In this document: in pieces, positions 1 to 12,166 of the stretch
How positions within the stretch are numbered: position 1 is the stretch's first letter
Layout: every line of letters begins with the position of its first letter
Assembly: GCA_037576195.1 (NCBI GenBank)
Contig: CM075104.1
Coordinates: 8,438,775-8,502,774, forward strand
Direction: 5' to 3'
Origin: Phytoseiulus persimilis
Lineage: Eukaryota; Arthropoda; Arachnida; Mesostigmata; Phytoseiidae
Length of the DNA stretch: 64,000 bases
Translations under genes and position numbers: made by a program
Notes under the pieces: model-generated
What the model was told of the DNA's origin: nothing
Seen by the model: the letters and a program-made list of their open reading frames with translations, nothing else
Database searches by the model: none

Positions 1-127
1 GGTTGATTTCATCTGAAAGCTGACTAAATTCCGCACGTTTCGTATATTTTATTATCTTCCTGCGCCTCCTGGGAGTGGAGTTATGAGCGATTGAAATTAG
101 GGGCCCAGAACTTCTGCATCCACCCAA
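1..127. repeat. Right end of a long-TIR element, cut by the window edge
   Basis: This stretch resembles the right terminal arm of the element at 29212-31948: a 'catctgaGAGCTGACT'-type block, then a CCTGCGCCTCCTGGGAG-like block, ending in CACCCAA followed by TA. The match is approximate, so this is a diverged family member whose body lies outside the window. Confidence 0.55.
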
Positions 128-142
128 TATATTAGGTGTGGT

Positions 143-509
143 CAGGGGCGGCGCCAGGATTTTTTCTTTGGGAAGCTTATTTGGGCGGGAAGTTTGTCGT
201 GAATTCCTTCTGGGGATTTCCACATGCAATGTGAGAGGGAGTTATGGGATTCCAGATGTTTCGAAGATTGGCTAATGCTTGATCCCATTCTTATCGTGAT
301 TCACGGAGAAGTAACAGAACGGGTATCCCACACGGATCTGAGGACCGCTCAGACACACAGCTAACACAACAGCTTGCGGGTCTCCGAAAAATTGTCTCCA
401 AATCGTAAGAAGGTCGGACCCGGCAAAATAATTTTTTGGAAGCTCAGCTTCCCGACTCTGACATTCGGGATACTCAAGCTTGCTGAGCTTCCCGCTGGCG
501 CCGCCACTG
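143..509. mobile_element. Short inverted-repeat element (hAT-like MITE)
   Basis: The left end begins CAGGGGCGGCGCCAG and the right end finishes CTGGCGCCGCCACTG, so the termini are inverted repeats of the CAGTGGCG type common in hAT-like elements. The interior has further GGAAGCTT-type inverted blocks and no transposase. The 8-bp flanks (GGTGTGGT and AGTGCGAT) agree at five of eight positions and differ only by transitions, so a decayed duplication is possible but unproven. Confidence 0.4.
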
Positions 510-720
510 AGTGCGATTCTGACCAAACTTTGGATTCGTTGTCTTGGTCATCCAATGTCGCGGCCAGATATGATACGGCTGGTATGCTGCCGTTGTTAAT
601 ATGAGTAATTGATCGGAGGCAGAACCAATCGGGGGTGACGATTGGAGTGACGATCTTTCGCGGAGTTAGATTCAATATTGGAGGGAGAGAGAGAGAGAGA
701 GACTGGTCGATTCTCGATTA

Positions 721-1973
721 GACCTTTCTTCAGTCATAACGCATAACGGGAAATAGTATTTCCGTTATAACGGGAAATCAATTTCCGTTGGGAAAATCGA
801 TTCGGGAGAATACATGGATTACTTGCCATCTGTCCACACTTCGCAGAACTTCTCGAGAACCAGCCCCAGAAGTACCAGGAGACAAGAGACCCAGGTGGTC
901 GCACGCGGCTCTACTGTGTGTGTGAACTCCGATCTCTCTGATGCTGTCGCTCAAATATTTCCTCAAAGGTGCTGGTGGACATCTGGGGGATTCCTATGAT
1001 AAATCATACATTTCCATGAAACTTCGGGTGTTCCAACCGGGTCTCGAGTTGAGCTTGCATAACAGGTAACACCCATCAGCGACCTCCCCTTTGAGAAAAT
1101 ATTCGAGTAACTTGCCATTCGGCGAGGCCTTACGGTACGCGCTCATGATAATGCTCGTATTTGTGCTGCATTTGCTGACGCGATGGGACCAGAACTTCAG
1201 AAGCCCACAATAACCTCACAATCGAGAACGAGATAGTAAAATTTGCAGGAGTACGAGAATATGAAGGGTCTATGCGGGAACATATATGTATGTTGACATC
1301 ACAGAGATGTTCGAATAAACACATTCATGTAAGTTTCAATTGGATCCACCTCATATTGTCGAAGGGAGTGCACGGATCACGAATCGTCCACCATGAAGAG
1401 ATCGAGCGAATCCTCTTTGTCGAAGCGTCGTAGAGATCGAGCGAAAAGTCTTACTCGAAGCGTCACAGAGATTCTGAGACGAGTCAAGCTTGTAGCATCA
1501 GAAAAATTGGGCGAGGCTCCTTATGATGATGAAACTAGCAGCCTCAAAGGGCTTGGGTGAATCGGCTCGCGTCTTGCTTGGAGTGTCTAAGAAATTCAGC
1601 AACGCGTCGGGCTCGTAGCGGCAGAGAGGTCGAGCAAAGCGTCTCGCTCGGAGCGTGGAAAGGATCACACGAAGCTTATTGCTGGGAATTTCCGAGTATT
1701 CTCTGTTGTCCGGCGACCGGGAACGAGTATTCGCCCTCTGGATCCAAACACCCTACAGCCGCGCGAGATGACCATGGTTCCTTGTCTCTTGGTACTTGGT
1801 ACCCCCGGTGCTGGCTCTTGAGAAGCACTGCAGAGTATGGACAGATAGCAAGTTTCCCAATCATTTCCCGAATCGATTTTCCGTTATCACGGAATTTCAT
1901 TCCCCGTTATAACAAAATACTATTTTCCGTTATGCGTTATAACGGAAAACAGATCTATTCTCGAATAAAGGTC
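721..1973. mobile_element. Inverted-repeat element with TTATAACGG palindromes
   Basis: About 95 bp at 721-805 recur inverted at about 1860-1973. Both ends start GACCTTT(C/A)TTC and contain iterated GTTATAACGGAAA-type palindromes. The interior has no recognisable transposase, so it is read as non-autonomous. A (GA)n microsatellite lies just outside at about 680-702. No target duplication is obvious. Confidence 0.5.
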
Positions 1974-2701
1974 AAAACATGACCTTCCGAGAAAAACACC
2001 CGTTCGACGTCGTACGCCTACCCGTTCCTGAGATCCGACCATATGGACATCGGAAATGCGTCTTATAGTTCAATATGTGGTTGCTTATCCGCTCGTCCAC
2101 TTTGATCGCTCGAGACTGCTGTGGCGACCTCAACCGCCCACGCAGGCGTGTGCGCATTCATCCTTGAGAAAGTCTCTTGGGCAGGGCGTGCATCCCTCTG
2201 GTGCCGCCCGGTGCGGGGATCGATTTTGCCGCCCATCGATTTTTTAGTGATGCTATGGAACTACTCGAATCGGGTCTTACTTTTAAATTGGTGATTCTCA
2301 ACCTGGAGCCATGTGGCCCAAAAGGGGCCACGGCGGTGTCTTGGGGGACCTCGGGAGATTCTCTTGGGCGCCATCACAGTGCATAGATACTCACGAAGGA
2401 TGAATTAGGACTCCCACTCAAAATCGAGGAGAATCTTGTGTAAAAGATGGCCCTCAATAAAATTGATGGTACTCTGAAAGTCCTCATAAACTTCGGCATC
2501 ATTTTGCTCGTCCCCTCACTCAGAATTTGTGAGGGGTTCAGGGACCACAGCTCCCTCTTCCTAGCGTTGGGGCGGCGGTTCAGATCGAGAATGGAAGCTC
2601 AGTCCAGACGGAAATGTCACGAAGAGCGGTCAAATACGCAGGCCAAGCCTCCCCCCCCCCTCTCGGCACCCTAGCGCTTCTGGGTCACGAGAAATGCTCA
2701 C

Positions 2702-3619
2702 CGCTCGATCCACCACAGGTCCGGTTCGTGTCGTAGGGATTCAGAGTTCTTCCAAAAAGCGGGTTGGTGCTTTCCATCCACAAACACATCTCAGGTGTGT
2801 TGGTCACTGCCAGGGGAATCGCGCCTCTGGCTTTCATGCTAGCCATCGCATCACTGTCCTCAGAAGACTTGGTTCCTTTCTTGAGAAGCACTCCTGCTTC
2901 GTTTCCGAGACCTATAAACGAGGGACGATAATTACTGCCCACACCCTGAAACCAGCATGGCTGAGCTCTCTCCGCGTTTACGCAGATACCTACCTTTCAC
3001 GAACACGGCATTCTTCGTCGTTATTGGCACCCCTAAGAAAGGCTCCGAAAACCGTATTTCATCCATCGCAGCTTCATCGGATCTGCACAGCTGAAGCCTG
3101 TCGTCGACCGCTCTGGCCTCCTCGAGTGCGTCTCGATACCTTGAATGAAGCTGACCTTCAGAAAGGAATCCCCGCAACCTCACTGTCCCGAGGACAGATA
3201 GAAAGCGCTCCAACAGCCGTCGATTACTGACCTTTCATCGGTGACGGCATTCAGGATCGGGTTGACCTCGTTCAAGCGTTTTATGAACGCCCGAACTACT
3301 TGGTAACTGGACAGCTGCGATATTCGAAGGAGAAATAAACTCATGGAAATCGCTTGAAGAGGCTCTCCCAAAATGTCGAAGTGAATAGAAAATTCCGATA
3401 CATATATACCTCACCGGAACGAATCTTCTGTGCCAAATCAGTGGCGCTGATAAGCAAAATCTCATCATCGACTCGGGGCAACGACTTCGAACGGCTCCTC
3501 CTCAAGGCACTCAGAACTGGGTAAGCGACATGATCTGAGAACACTCGGACAACATGCAGCAGCATAATGAAGAATGAATACAACATTCGCACCACGATGG
3601 ATATGCGTTCCTGAGCCAT
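2702..3619 (-). CDS. Fatty-acid amide hydrolase 2-like amidase, 5' half only (4 exons)
   Basis: Exons on the minus strand: 3619-3410, 3314-3232, 3139-2994, 2911-2702, joined by GT-AG introns of 95, 92 and 82 nt that keep the frame (phases 0, 2, 1). The start is the ATG at 3619. The product has a hydrophobic N-terminal anchor (about residues 9-30), the amidase-signature block GVPITTKNA with the catalytic Lys, and at the end GGSSG with the bridging Ser. Amidase-signature enzymes hydrolyse fatty-acid amides using a Ser-cisSer-Lys triad. The exon 4 donor (GTGAGC) is intact, but no exon with the nucleophile-serine motif (SDIGGS-like) is visible further left. The gene is therefore truncated or disrupted, with about 215 of roughly 530 residues present, or has a very long intron leaving the window. 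Confidence 0.82.
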
Positions 3620-6600
3620 GGGTTCAGCTGTAAAGAAGTGCGATCATTCGGGTGTCGGCTTTTCACATCTGAGACGGAGTTTGTTATTTCTCCATCTCAA
3701 TCTGATTGAAAGACCGAATACCTCGGTTGGAACGGAACTTCAACAACAAAGCTCTCCCGCTGTTTCCATGGAGCACCAGGAATACCACCCGCCAGCCTTC
3801 TCGAAAAATACTCACAGAATGAAGAACATGTCCTTCGCCGATGTAACAGGGCGAATGACGCTCCGAGAATCTCGCAGTATCACGACGCCATTCAAAATCA
3901 TCGTTACGAGCTCCCAGATGCTCAGCGAAGGAGGCTGCGGTGCTCTCTCGCTGATGTTTCCGGTTTCGTGGTGCGAGAGGTGCGATTTCTAGATTTGTTG
4001 ATCCCATGTGTAGAAGCGTTGGGAGCGCGCAGGTGGGAGCGGTCGTAACGTACATGCTAAGGGTTGTCGATTCAAGCTGTTCCCAAAGCTATCCGGAGCT
4101 AGCGGTATGATGGAATCGGATGATACCAATCAAGATTCCCCCAAGCACTGCGAACCAACTTCGGGCTGTGTTCACACAAAGCTGGCTTTGGACAACGTCC
4201 GCTGATGAACCAACGAACAATTCTAGGACAAGCTCCTAGAGTGCACTGCAGACCAAAGGTACGGGAGTGGCGCCAATGAACCACAACACTGTGATGGCCG
4301 CAGCGAAAAGTGGTTGTAAAGCGACGTGCGACCCATTGCTCGTCGTGCGCTATGCACCCATGATCTATATTCTGGACCATCCCCTCACAGTGAGGCCTGG
4401 GCCCCTCTGGCGGTGCCTGAGAATCTGTCGGAGAGGGCAGGAGTCTCGAGACGAAGTCTTACCACGTATGTCGCTAGTCTGACCAGCCACAACGCCAGTC
4501 TCACTTTCCTCGGGAGCTCATGAAATGAGTGGAAGAAGTTCAAGCGAACTTCCAGTGGCAACTCAGACTTCGATTGGAGGAAACTAAGCAGGCTGCAGGA
4601 TATAGATACGACGGCAACTCATACCATATTTTGCTAACTCTGAGCTCACTGCCGTTGACGGAGCACTGCATCGAGTCACCTCAATCTTGGACGCCAACAG
4701 TTGCATGTGTCCTATCGATTTCCGCAAGTTCGGCCGAGATTGTCCGCGCTCCCCTACAAGCACCTTTTCGCTGGGTGCAAAGTCCTCCGAAACTTCAACA
4801 AATGGCCGTTGCCATTGGGAACCAAAGCCACCTACTGGACATTGCTTGGCGTGTTCTAGATCCCCGCGCATACATCGCACGTCGAGGTTCCTCAATACCT
4901 GGGTCGATCCCAGCACTGCTAGGGAACAGCATCAGCGAGCGAGATGAAGGTGGAGCCGAACCATTGCACGTTTGCGTCAACTGCAAGCAAAGTCGATCGA
5001 GCATATGAATTGATAGTCATAGGCGGCGAAAGAACGCACGCTTGCCAACCCGCTCGTTAATCGCCCATGAATTCCGGCGCTTGCTTCGGAACGCAGACGA
5101 GAACTATGTATATTCGATTTCATTGGAATGGGGAGAGCAGCCAGATTCGTGTGTGCATCAGTTTTCCCGCGAGAATCAAGTGTTCCACTCTCCGTGGTCT
5201 GGAAACGTGGCTGAAGTAGTTCGGAGGTTCCCCTCCAGGCTGTCTCTGCTCAGGAGACCTCCAATTCAGCAGAACGTTCAACTCTTGAACAAATCTGTTG
5301 GCAGACCTCGCTGAACGATTCACCGCATCAGCGGAACCCCCGACATGAAGTAACTAGGTGAGAACAACGCTCGTTCCGAGCGCGGCGGAGCAATCACGGC
5401 TTTCGGGAGCTAGTACTCGAACCGTGAAATGGAGCTTGCAGGTATGGAAATCTTGTAGCAATGTCAAATCAATGGGCAAACTATTTGCCAGATCCGAGTT
5501 CTCCTTCCCGATCACGACGCGCAAGTTCCAAACTCCGAGTGCGTTGTCGGGTTCAACCTCGCTAAGATTCGGCACCGTTAGTGTCGAGGGGTTTTAGGAA
5601 GCGGCCCTGCGTGGGGATTCCGGAGTTGTATGCCAAGAGGAAAACACTGCGGTGTATTTCCGAGCGTGAGAGGAAGCCCGAAGTCTCCCCTGAATCGGCT
5701 GATGTACGGAATGACACCAGCATCGAGCACGAAAGTATTCGAGAGATCTTGCTGCTCGCAGAATATTTTCTGTTTCACGGACTAGACGAGCTCGTGTCGA
5801 TACGTCAGACATTGCGATTACACATCCCTGAGAATAGGATGAGACGGATTCCTATAGCTCGATATAACTCGGTGTTGCTCTTGCAGATGCAAACGCTCTC
5901 AGCACTGATGCCGAGAGACCGTGATCTATTGCGCGGAGGACGAGAATCCGCGGGAGGTATCATTGATTCGAGAAGCTAGATCCGATTCATGTCTTCCTCT
6001 CTCGGAATGTTACGGATGTCGTTTGATTCTCGTCGTGTCGTTTGTCCGTTGATTGCTGCGAAGTTACCGCGTGATCGCCGAGAAATGGCCAATTATCCGA
6101 AGTTTCTATACGCCAGTGTTCATACCAACGAGCGGAGGAGAGGGACCCTGCGAGCTACATTCACGGGCTCAACGACGCCAAGTCGAGCTGCTTCCGATGC
6201 TATATTCACAACCGCGCGGGGAAGATACAGACAGCGGAAGGCGAGGTCATTCGTATCGAAACTTCAAGCGAACTGTTCGTGTTCTGTGTGCCGATGCTGT
6301 TTGGGCAGATAGTGCAACAGACGAATAACAGTGAGATACTTACGAGATCCCTCTCTCTGTGCCGGGGAGAGCATTGAGGAGACTCAATGGAGAGAATTCT
6401 AAAGGAGCTCACGAAGCAGAGCGAGTTTTTCGCTTTTTTCTGACACTCAATGCTCGGCGGTCAGAAAGTATTCACTACCGCTTCAGCAGCACTTCACTTC
6501 TGTGCACTGACTTAGACCGCGTCGATTTCTGGTCGATGCTTGCGGAAAGGGCGAGAATTTCGTCAAGGACACGAGACATCGCCGATGAACGCGTTCACAG

Positions 6601-7740
6601 CGCAGAGATCATCCACTCAAGCCAGTCCACTGCTGGACTCCCATCAGCTGAGCAAATACTATGCGGACCTGGCAGCCGAGTCCGCCAAGCTCCGGATAGC
6701 AACTAGTGATAATAATGATCGAAATGAGCACACGAACTGAAGAGTGGATCACCTGTTCTCGACCCCGAGTTTCCGGGGTAGCTCGCCACATTTCGGACAT
6801 CCGAGATCTCATCAAATCGGGATAGAATAATCTCGAAATTCAAAGTTCTTCCCCGTTGTCGTGTGGCGAGGGGGGTTTGTCGTCACGGTTTGTTTATGAA
6901 CCGGTCGCCAGTTCGACTTTCCTACCCAAGTAGCGACGTACACAGCTTCGCCGCTACGTTCGCTCTCCTCCTACGCGTGACCGACCCCCTCGCTGTGTTT
7001 CAGACTCTTCTATGGGTGCACTGTTCCTGGTCAACGGTATCAATCTGGCACTGCTACCTCATCGAGCTCAACGCTCCGAAACGCACGACTTCAGAACCAG
7101 TTCCAGCGATCCCTCAGGATGTCGGAGAAATCTCAAGTTCTCGTTCCGGCGGATGGCTAGATACAAGAGCTGTGGCAAGAACAATCGAGATATCCTGATA
7201 ATTTTTTAGAGTACTGTTGTTCATCACTGAAAAATTTCTCTCCAACGATTCCTTCTCCCTTATCCATTGGAGAAGGAGCAGTACTGGATAATCAACTTTC
7301 TATATCAGTGATTGTCGAAGGCGGTGCATCCCCGGGGTGCATGGGAGATTTGCGGGGATGCAAGTGAGATTTTCGAGGGTTCGCTGGGTATCTGGCGTCC
7401 TGTCTCAGTTGTTCTTCTTCAGATCTGTATGAAGACGTAGAATGTTCAGAAAACGAAACGCGAAAAACAGACTCTCGAAATCTGGAGGAACAGGGAGTCG
7501 GACTTCCTTCCACCTTACAAGTACGAAAGCATCAAGATCTCACAATAAGATTTCCAATCGGGATAGCGAACGCCGCGGGAAATCGTCATATCTCCTGGGA
7601 TCTATTAGTTGAAAGCTGGAAAGAATCTCCGGTAACAATCTCCTACTAAGCTCGATTTCTCGCGCTTCCTGAACGTGAATGCCTTTTTCTGCGAGTGGGG
7701 CCGTGCTCCTTTCCCCGAACTGCATACATGAATGGCATGG
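3620..7740. other. No recognisable gene
   Basis: Open frames here are mostly unremarkable. Two look slightly exon-like. A minus frame at 5354-5575 has a W-x-L-x-V-x-x-G pattern faintly like a MATH domain. A plus frame at about 5640-5970 has LLLAEYFLFHGLDELV, faintly like the C-terminal helix of a BTB domain. They are on opposite strands and neither has a convincing partner exon, so no gene is called. Confidence 0.3.
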
Positions 7741-7954
7741 AAAAGTTCCTATGTATACTTGCTCATGAGTGGAGCGCTCTGTTTTTCGGGAGGGCGGAGC
7801 TCTTCCAACGCGAGGCTCGACCTCTCTGTTGAGACGCCTGCGATCTGTCGGTCATTTCTCTTCGAAAGTGTCGACAGTATAGTAAAGAGCCTGGCTTAGA
7901 CTGATTCGACATACCAACTCGTTTATTCCTTCCATAGCGAATATATCCGCTGAA

Positions 7955-8692
7955 TCAGCGGATACCACTACTGCCCCCCGCAAAAGAATTGTCCCTCCTG
8001 GGACTATACTTGACAACTCTCTTCAACGGGCTTGTTTTTGAGGCACCGCGCTCATCCTTGAATGAAATTTGTTTGGGTATCCCATCGAAATTCTCCACAC
8101 TAACAACTCGATAAGGACCTCCATACTTCAAAGTATTTCCAATCTTCACGAGGACTTGATCGCCAATGGCGAAATTTGTATTATTTGATGAATGCCTGGC
8201 GTCGGAGTTCTTCTTTTGGTTTTTGCGGACTGCATCTTCTTCCTCGGACGACCGCCTCTTCTCCTTCAAACGCAATCAAGTCCTTACGCCCATTTTTTCG
8301 TCGGCGGGAAGATGAGCGACCTCGTTCCTCAAAGCGAAAACGGGCGAGCAGCAAATAGTGCTGCAGTGCGAATAGTTGTCATGTCTCACTGCCGACTCCA
8401 AACTCTTCGTCCAACCACCTGGAAGCGGCGGGTACATAGCCATGAACGTTTTCAAATCTCGTACCAAACGCTCCGCTAAACCATTAGACTGTGCATTGTA
8501 CGCGCTGCCAACACAAATCCGCATTCCCTGCCGTGCTGCCCATTCCTTGAGTTTCTTGCTTTCGAAAACTTTCGCATGATCTGAAATCAGTACCCGGGTT
8601 CCCTCGAAAAATTTTTGCTCGAGCAGTTCGGTGACCGCGTCCGCATTCTCACGACCGGCTCTGGCGACTGCGAACCTCGAATTCCGATCAAT
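7955..8692 (-). pseudogene. Integrase, interrupted by a LINE
   Basis: The 3' portion reads IDRNSRFAVA, LISDHAKVFES, GSAYNAQSNGLAERL (DDE integrase core, with the second Asp and the Glu), then after a frameshift near 8276 FAIGDQVLVKIG and YRVVSVEN, the C-terminal integrase domain. The first catalytic Asp region lies across the LINE insertion: the frame next to the duplication at 9777-9789 reads VAID on removal of the insert. The product cannot be made as it stands. Confidence 0.75.
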
Positions 8693-9776
8693 ATGCCGAA
8701 TACTCGGAAAACTCGCGCAACCCGGCGTGGGTGGGAGAATCATAAAACTGATTGCGAAGATTCTGGAAGAAGGATTCGTGTCAATAGAGGATGGAGTGTC
8801 TGTACTTCCTCCATTTGAGCAAACGAATAGAGTGGCCCGGGGCGACCTACCGAAAACTATCATCACCCAGCACGACCTGGTGTACACAGTTCTGTACGCA
8901 GATGACGCCGTTCTATCTCCAAAATCGCGTACATATCTGCAACGAGTCCTGCGAACTCTCGAAGGGTACTCCGAAAACAATGGGCTGACGATCAACGTAG
9001 CGGAGACGAAAGCAATGAAGTTCGGCAACGGCGGCCCACCATCATCTGGTGACGTGTCCCGACTAGGAAACCAGAGGCTGGAGGTCGTCCAGCAGTTCTG
9101 CTACCTTGGGATAGGACTGACCAAACGGGGAGTCAGCTACTCTGGTCACGTTGAAGGAAGAATCCGAAAGGCAAACATCGCCTTCGCTTCGATTCCCAGG
9201 CCATGGGAACTCTCGCTCCCAACCGCCCTCGCCCTCTTCGACATAAAGCTGGCACCTATCGCATCGTACTCTCGAGATCACAGCTCGAACAGATCGACAA
9301 ACTGGAAGCCAACTACCTGAAACGCGCGCTCGGAGTTCATCGACGAAAAACCGCCTCGAACACTGGTTGTTGGGCTCTCCACCGTTCACAGAGCAACTCC
9401 AGAAGACCTTCAACCTCACGAGGACCGAGGCCTCTGAGAATCACATCGAGCATTGTGTCACAAAAATCACCGACATCAACGAGGAATTTCTGCGCCCAGC
9501 GGCGATGACCACTGGATGGTGGAAGGCACCAAACTGTAAGCTGAGACACCGGATAACGCGGGGAGCCGTTCACGGCTTCCATCATTTGATCTGTTCCCGA
9601 AAATCTGTTCACCCCCAAGATGACGAACATTGTGTATGTGAGTTGTATGATAGTCAATGTGATCAATATTATATCTACAACTGCCCTCCAGCCGGCAGGG
9701 TGAAACATGATAGACTGTGTATATTTTTAATGGAAGAGACACCAATTACAATTGGTCATAAACGCTTTTCAATCTA
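8693..9776 (+). mobile_element. 5'-truncated LINE inserted in the integrase gene
   Basis: It is bounded by a perfect 13-bp direct repeat AATTCCGATCAAT (8680-8692 and 9777-9789), the target duplication expected of target-primed reverse transcription. The insert encodes the second half of a non-LTR RT: VLYADDAVL catalytic block near 8893, then GLTINVAETKAMKF and QQFCYLGIGLT. After a frameshift near 9255 it continues with KLEANYLKRALG, and after another near 9360 ends in a Cys/His-rich tail (CVCELYDSQC). There is no poly(A) tail. The copy is dead on arrival (5' truncated) with later frameshifts. Confidence 0.85.
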
Positions 9777-10013
9777 AATTCCGATCAATGGCAACTAAAA
9801 ATGGTCTCGTTCTCGTCCCAGGCCCACTCGTTTTTGATAACTCCGCGAAGTCCAGATGCACCGTGAGCATTGGCGAGTCATCGTTTGAACGCAAACACAT
9901 CGTGTCTACTTTTGGTCTGAGTTTTGCCTTATTCTTTTGACAAGCCAAACATTACCGTACGTAAGGATATACCTCTTGTTTCAACTTCGGCCACGAGAAC
10001 CGCTTTGAAATCC

Positions 10014-10744
10014 TCAGATAAGTCCGCCTCGCTCCATCGTGACCCTCCTTCCCATCATATGGGGCAATTTCCAACTTACCATCAAAAGGACTTTCTCGCT
10101 CTCTTGTGGCAAACGGGGCATCGCGTCAGCATGAAAGATACTTTTCCCCAGCCTGTGCCCAACGCCGAAATCCATTTCAGATAGTCTTTGTATCCACCGC
10201 GCTAGCCGACCTTTTGGCTCTTTTGTCTTGAGCAATTCTTCTTGTGCACTGTGATCGGTATACGAAGTGAACTTCTGTCCCTCTTAATACGATCGGAAAT
10301 AGTAGACTGCCTTCAGAACAGCCAACATCTCCTTCTCCAACGTTGGATAATTTTTCTCCGCTTTGTTGAAAGTGTAGAATTGATAGCCAACCACATGTTC
10401 CCTTCCAACTTCTGACTTCTGGGTCAGCACGGAACCCGTTCCTAAATCTGACGCATCTGTAGTCAGGATGGAAGACTTTGTGAAATCTGGAAGAACCAAA
10501 ACAGGGTTCTGCGTGATTCTAGCCTTCAGATAATCGAAAATATTTTGATGCTCGTCGGTCCACTCGAACTTCTCATCCTTCACTGTCCACCTTGAGAGTG
10601 GCCTGACGATTTTCGAGTGGTCCTCGATGAAACTCCTGAAATGGCCGCATAATCCCAAAAACCTCAGGAGTTGCTTCACATTGCCGGGTGCTGCAATCTG
10701 CCGCACCTCCTCCACCGATTCCCCTTTCGTTGACTTCGTTGGAG
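10014..10744 (-). pseudogene. RT connection and RNase H domain
   Basis: The frame has LLRFLGLCGHFRSFI (end of the RT thumb), VLVLPDF and LTTDASDLGTGSVL (first RNase H Asp), then NYPTLEKEMLAVL (catalytic Glu region). After a stop near 10284 the next frame gives GRLARWIQRL and HRLGKSIFHADAMPR, the end of the RNase H domain. This is the normal gypsy order after RT. Confidence 0.75.
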
Positions 10745-11017
10745 AGATTGGCCGTCGCTCCCGGAGCAAGTAGGTGAACTTACTCGGGCACAAGTCGCGA
10801 GCGGGGACGGGCGAAGGTCGACGGATTTCGAGGTGCTGGCACAGGGAAGGACTGGAAGCTGGGTCAAGCACAATCACTCCGGAGAGTAAAGCGTATGCTC
10901 CAACTCCAAAGCGAGGGCTGTTGGGAAGGAAGAAAGGGACGGGCGTTAGGGTCAACGATTCGACTCTACAGTGTTCGTCTCGTCGTCTCTTTCTCATTCA
11001 ATCTCTCCTCTCTCGCC

Positions 11018-11502
11018 TCACTCTCGCTCCCTACACTTCTTGCGCACAGAATCGCTTGCATGTGACGTACATGTGGTCTCCGCTGACTGCTCTCTGGCTA
11101 CTTGTCCAGATACGGTCGTCTTTGGAGTGCCTCGACTGAATGTGGCTTCCTTGAGCTTCATGACAATATCATCAAGGTACCAACGACAGTACGCGTGATG
11201 CGAGGCGAGCACTTCGTCCATCATCTTCTGGAAATATTTGGGAGAGTTCTTCCATCCAAACGGATTCACGTTATACTCGTGAGTCCCGTATGGAGTTATG
11301 AAAGCAGAGAATCCCCCGTCTCCTCCCTCAGAGGTTGCTGCCAAAACCCTTTTAGTAGGTCCATTGTCGAGAATACGGTGCAACCACCGGTCTCTGCGAT
11401 GATCTCATCTATGATCAGCAACGGCCACGATATCAATCCTGTGTTATCATTGATTGCTCTATAATCCGTGCACATTCTCCAATCACCATTGGGTTTTGGC
11501 AC
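11018..11502 (-). pseudogene. Reverse transcriptase (gypsy type), broken
   Basis: Two overlapping frames carry the RT blocks PKPNGDWRMCTDYRAIN and FSTMDLLKGFWQ (11502-11296), then FITPYGTHEYNVNPFGWKNSP and RWYLDDIVM with the catalytic Y-L-D-D (11383-11018). A frameshift lies near 11330-11380. After YLDD the expected thumb region is replaced by sequence I cannot place. Confidence 0.75.
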
Positions 11503-11755
11503 TAAAATACCGGATTTCCGTAAGGCGAATCAGAGCACGTATAATACCGTTCGCTTACAACCTTTCCAACTCCTCCTCCTGTTTGTCCCGAGAGAGAGCG
11601 TATGCCTTCCGGCGTTTAGGAACCTCCGATACCAATTTGAGAGGCACACTAAGAAATTTCACCGGCGGCGGATACTCAGATTGACACACCACGTTGCGAA
11701 ACAGTTCTTCTACATCTTGAATCGTGCGCAATCTCCTCGAAGAACCTTCACTCTT

Positions 11756-12166
11756 CTAGAAAACCATGTACCTTATATCTCCATGAGTGACTTGATCATC
11801 ATGATGGAGATTCATCCGTAATGTCTTCATCATAGGACGCGATATCAGCATATCGTACGACACGTTCGAGACTACCAAGCACGCCACTTGTTGTTTCACC
11901 TCGCCTATCTCCAGAACCACATTCGTCCACGTTTTCAGTCCATGCGTACACCCTCTCCAATCGACTAACTCGACTTTCTTTCCTTCAAAGCTTTTCCCTT
12001 TCTTCATGTATGCACTATTTACCAGCGGCACCGATGCTCCGCTGTCAATGATAACCAACGCACGCTTGCCGCTCACCTTCGCCTCGCACTGCGCAATCTC
12101 CGGCGAACAGAAATACACGATCTCATTGATGGACTTTGGTGTTGACGCCAAATAACCCCCTTTCAT
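11756..12166 (-). pseudogene. Retroviral-type aspartic protease
   Basis: The frame contains VIIDSGASVPLVNSAY, the D-S-G-A active-site motif of retropepsins, followed by a hydrophobic flap-like region and, about 65 residues on, SYDMLISRPMM, which fits the 'dvILGxdfl' segment of Ty3/gypsy proteases. It is a processing enzyme for Gag-Pol; the reading frame itself is open here. Confidence 0.65.

Noticed and set aside
2400..2600. Minus-strand frame (DAEVYEDFQSTINFIEGHLL) as the next FAAH2 exon
   Set aside because: It does not resemble the amidase region expected after GGSSG and has no matching acceptor.
5354..5979. MATH- and BTB-like exon frames
   Set aside because: They lie on opposite strands, lack the defining residues and have no linked exons; kept only as a note.
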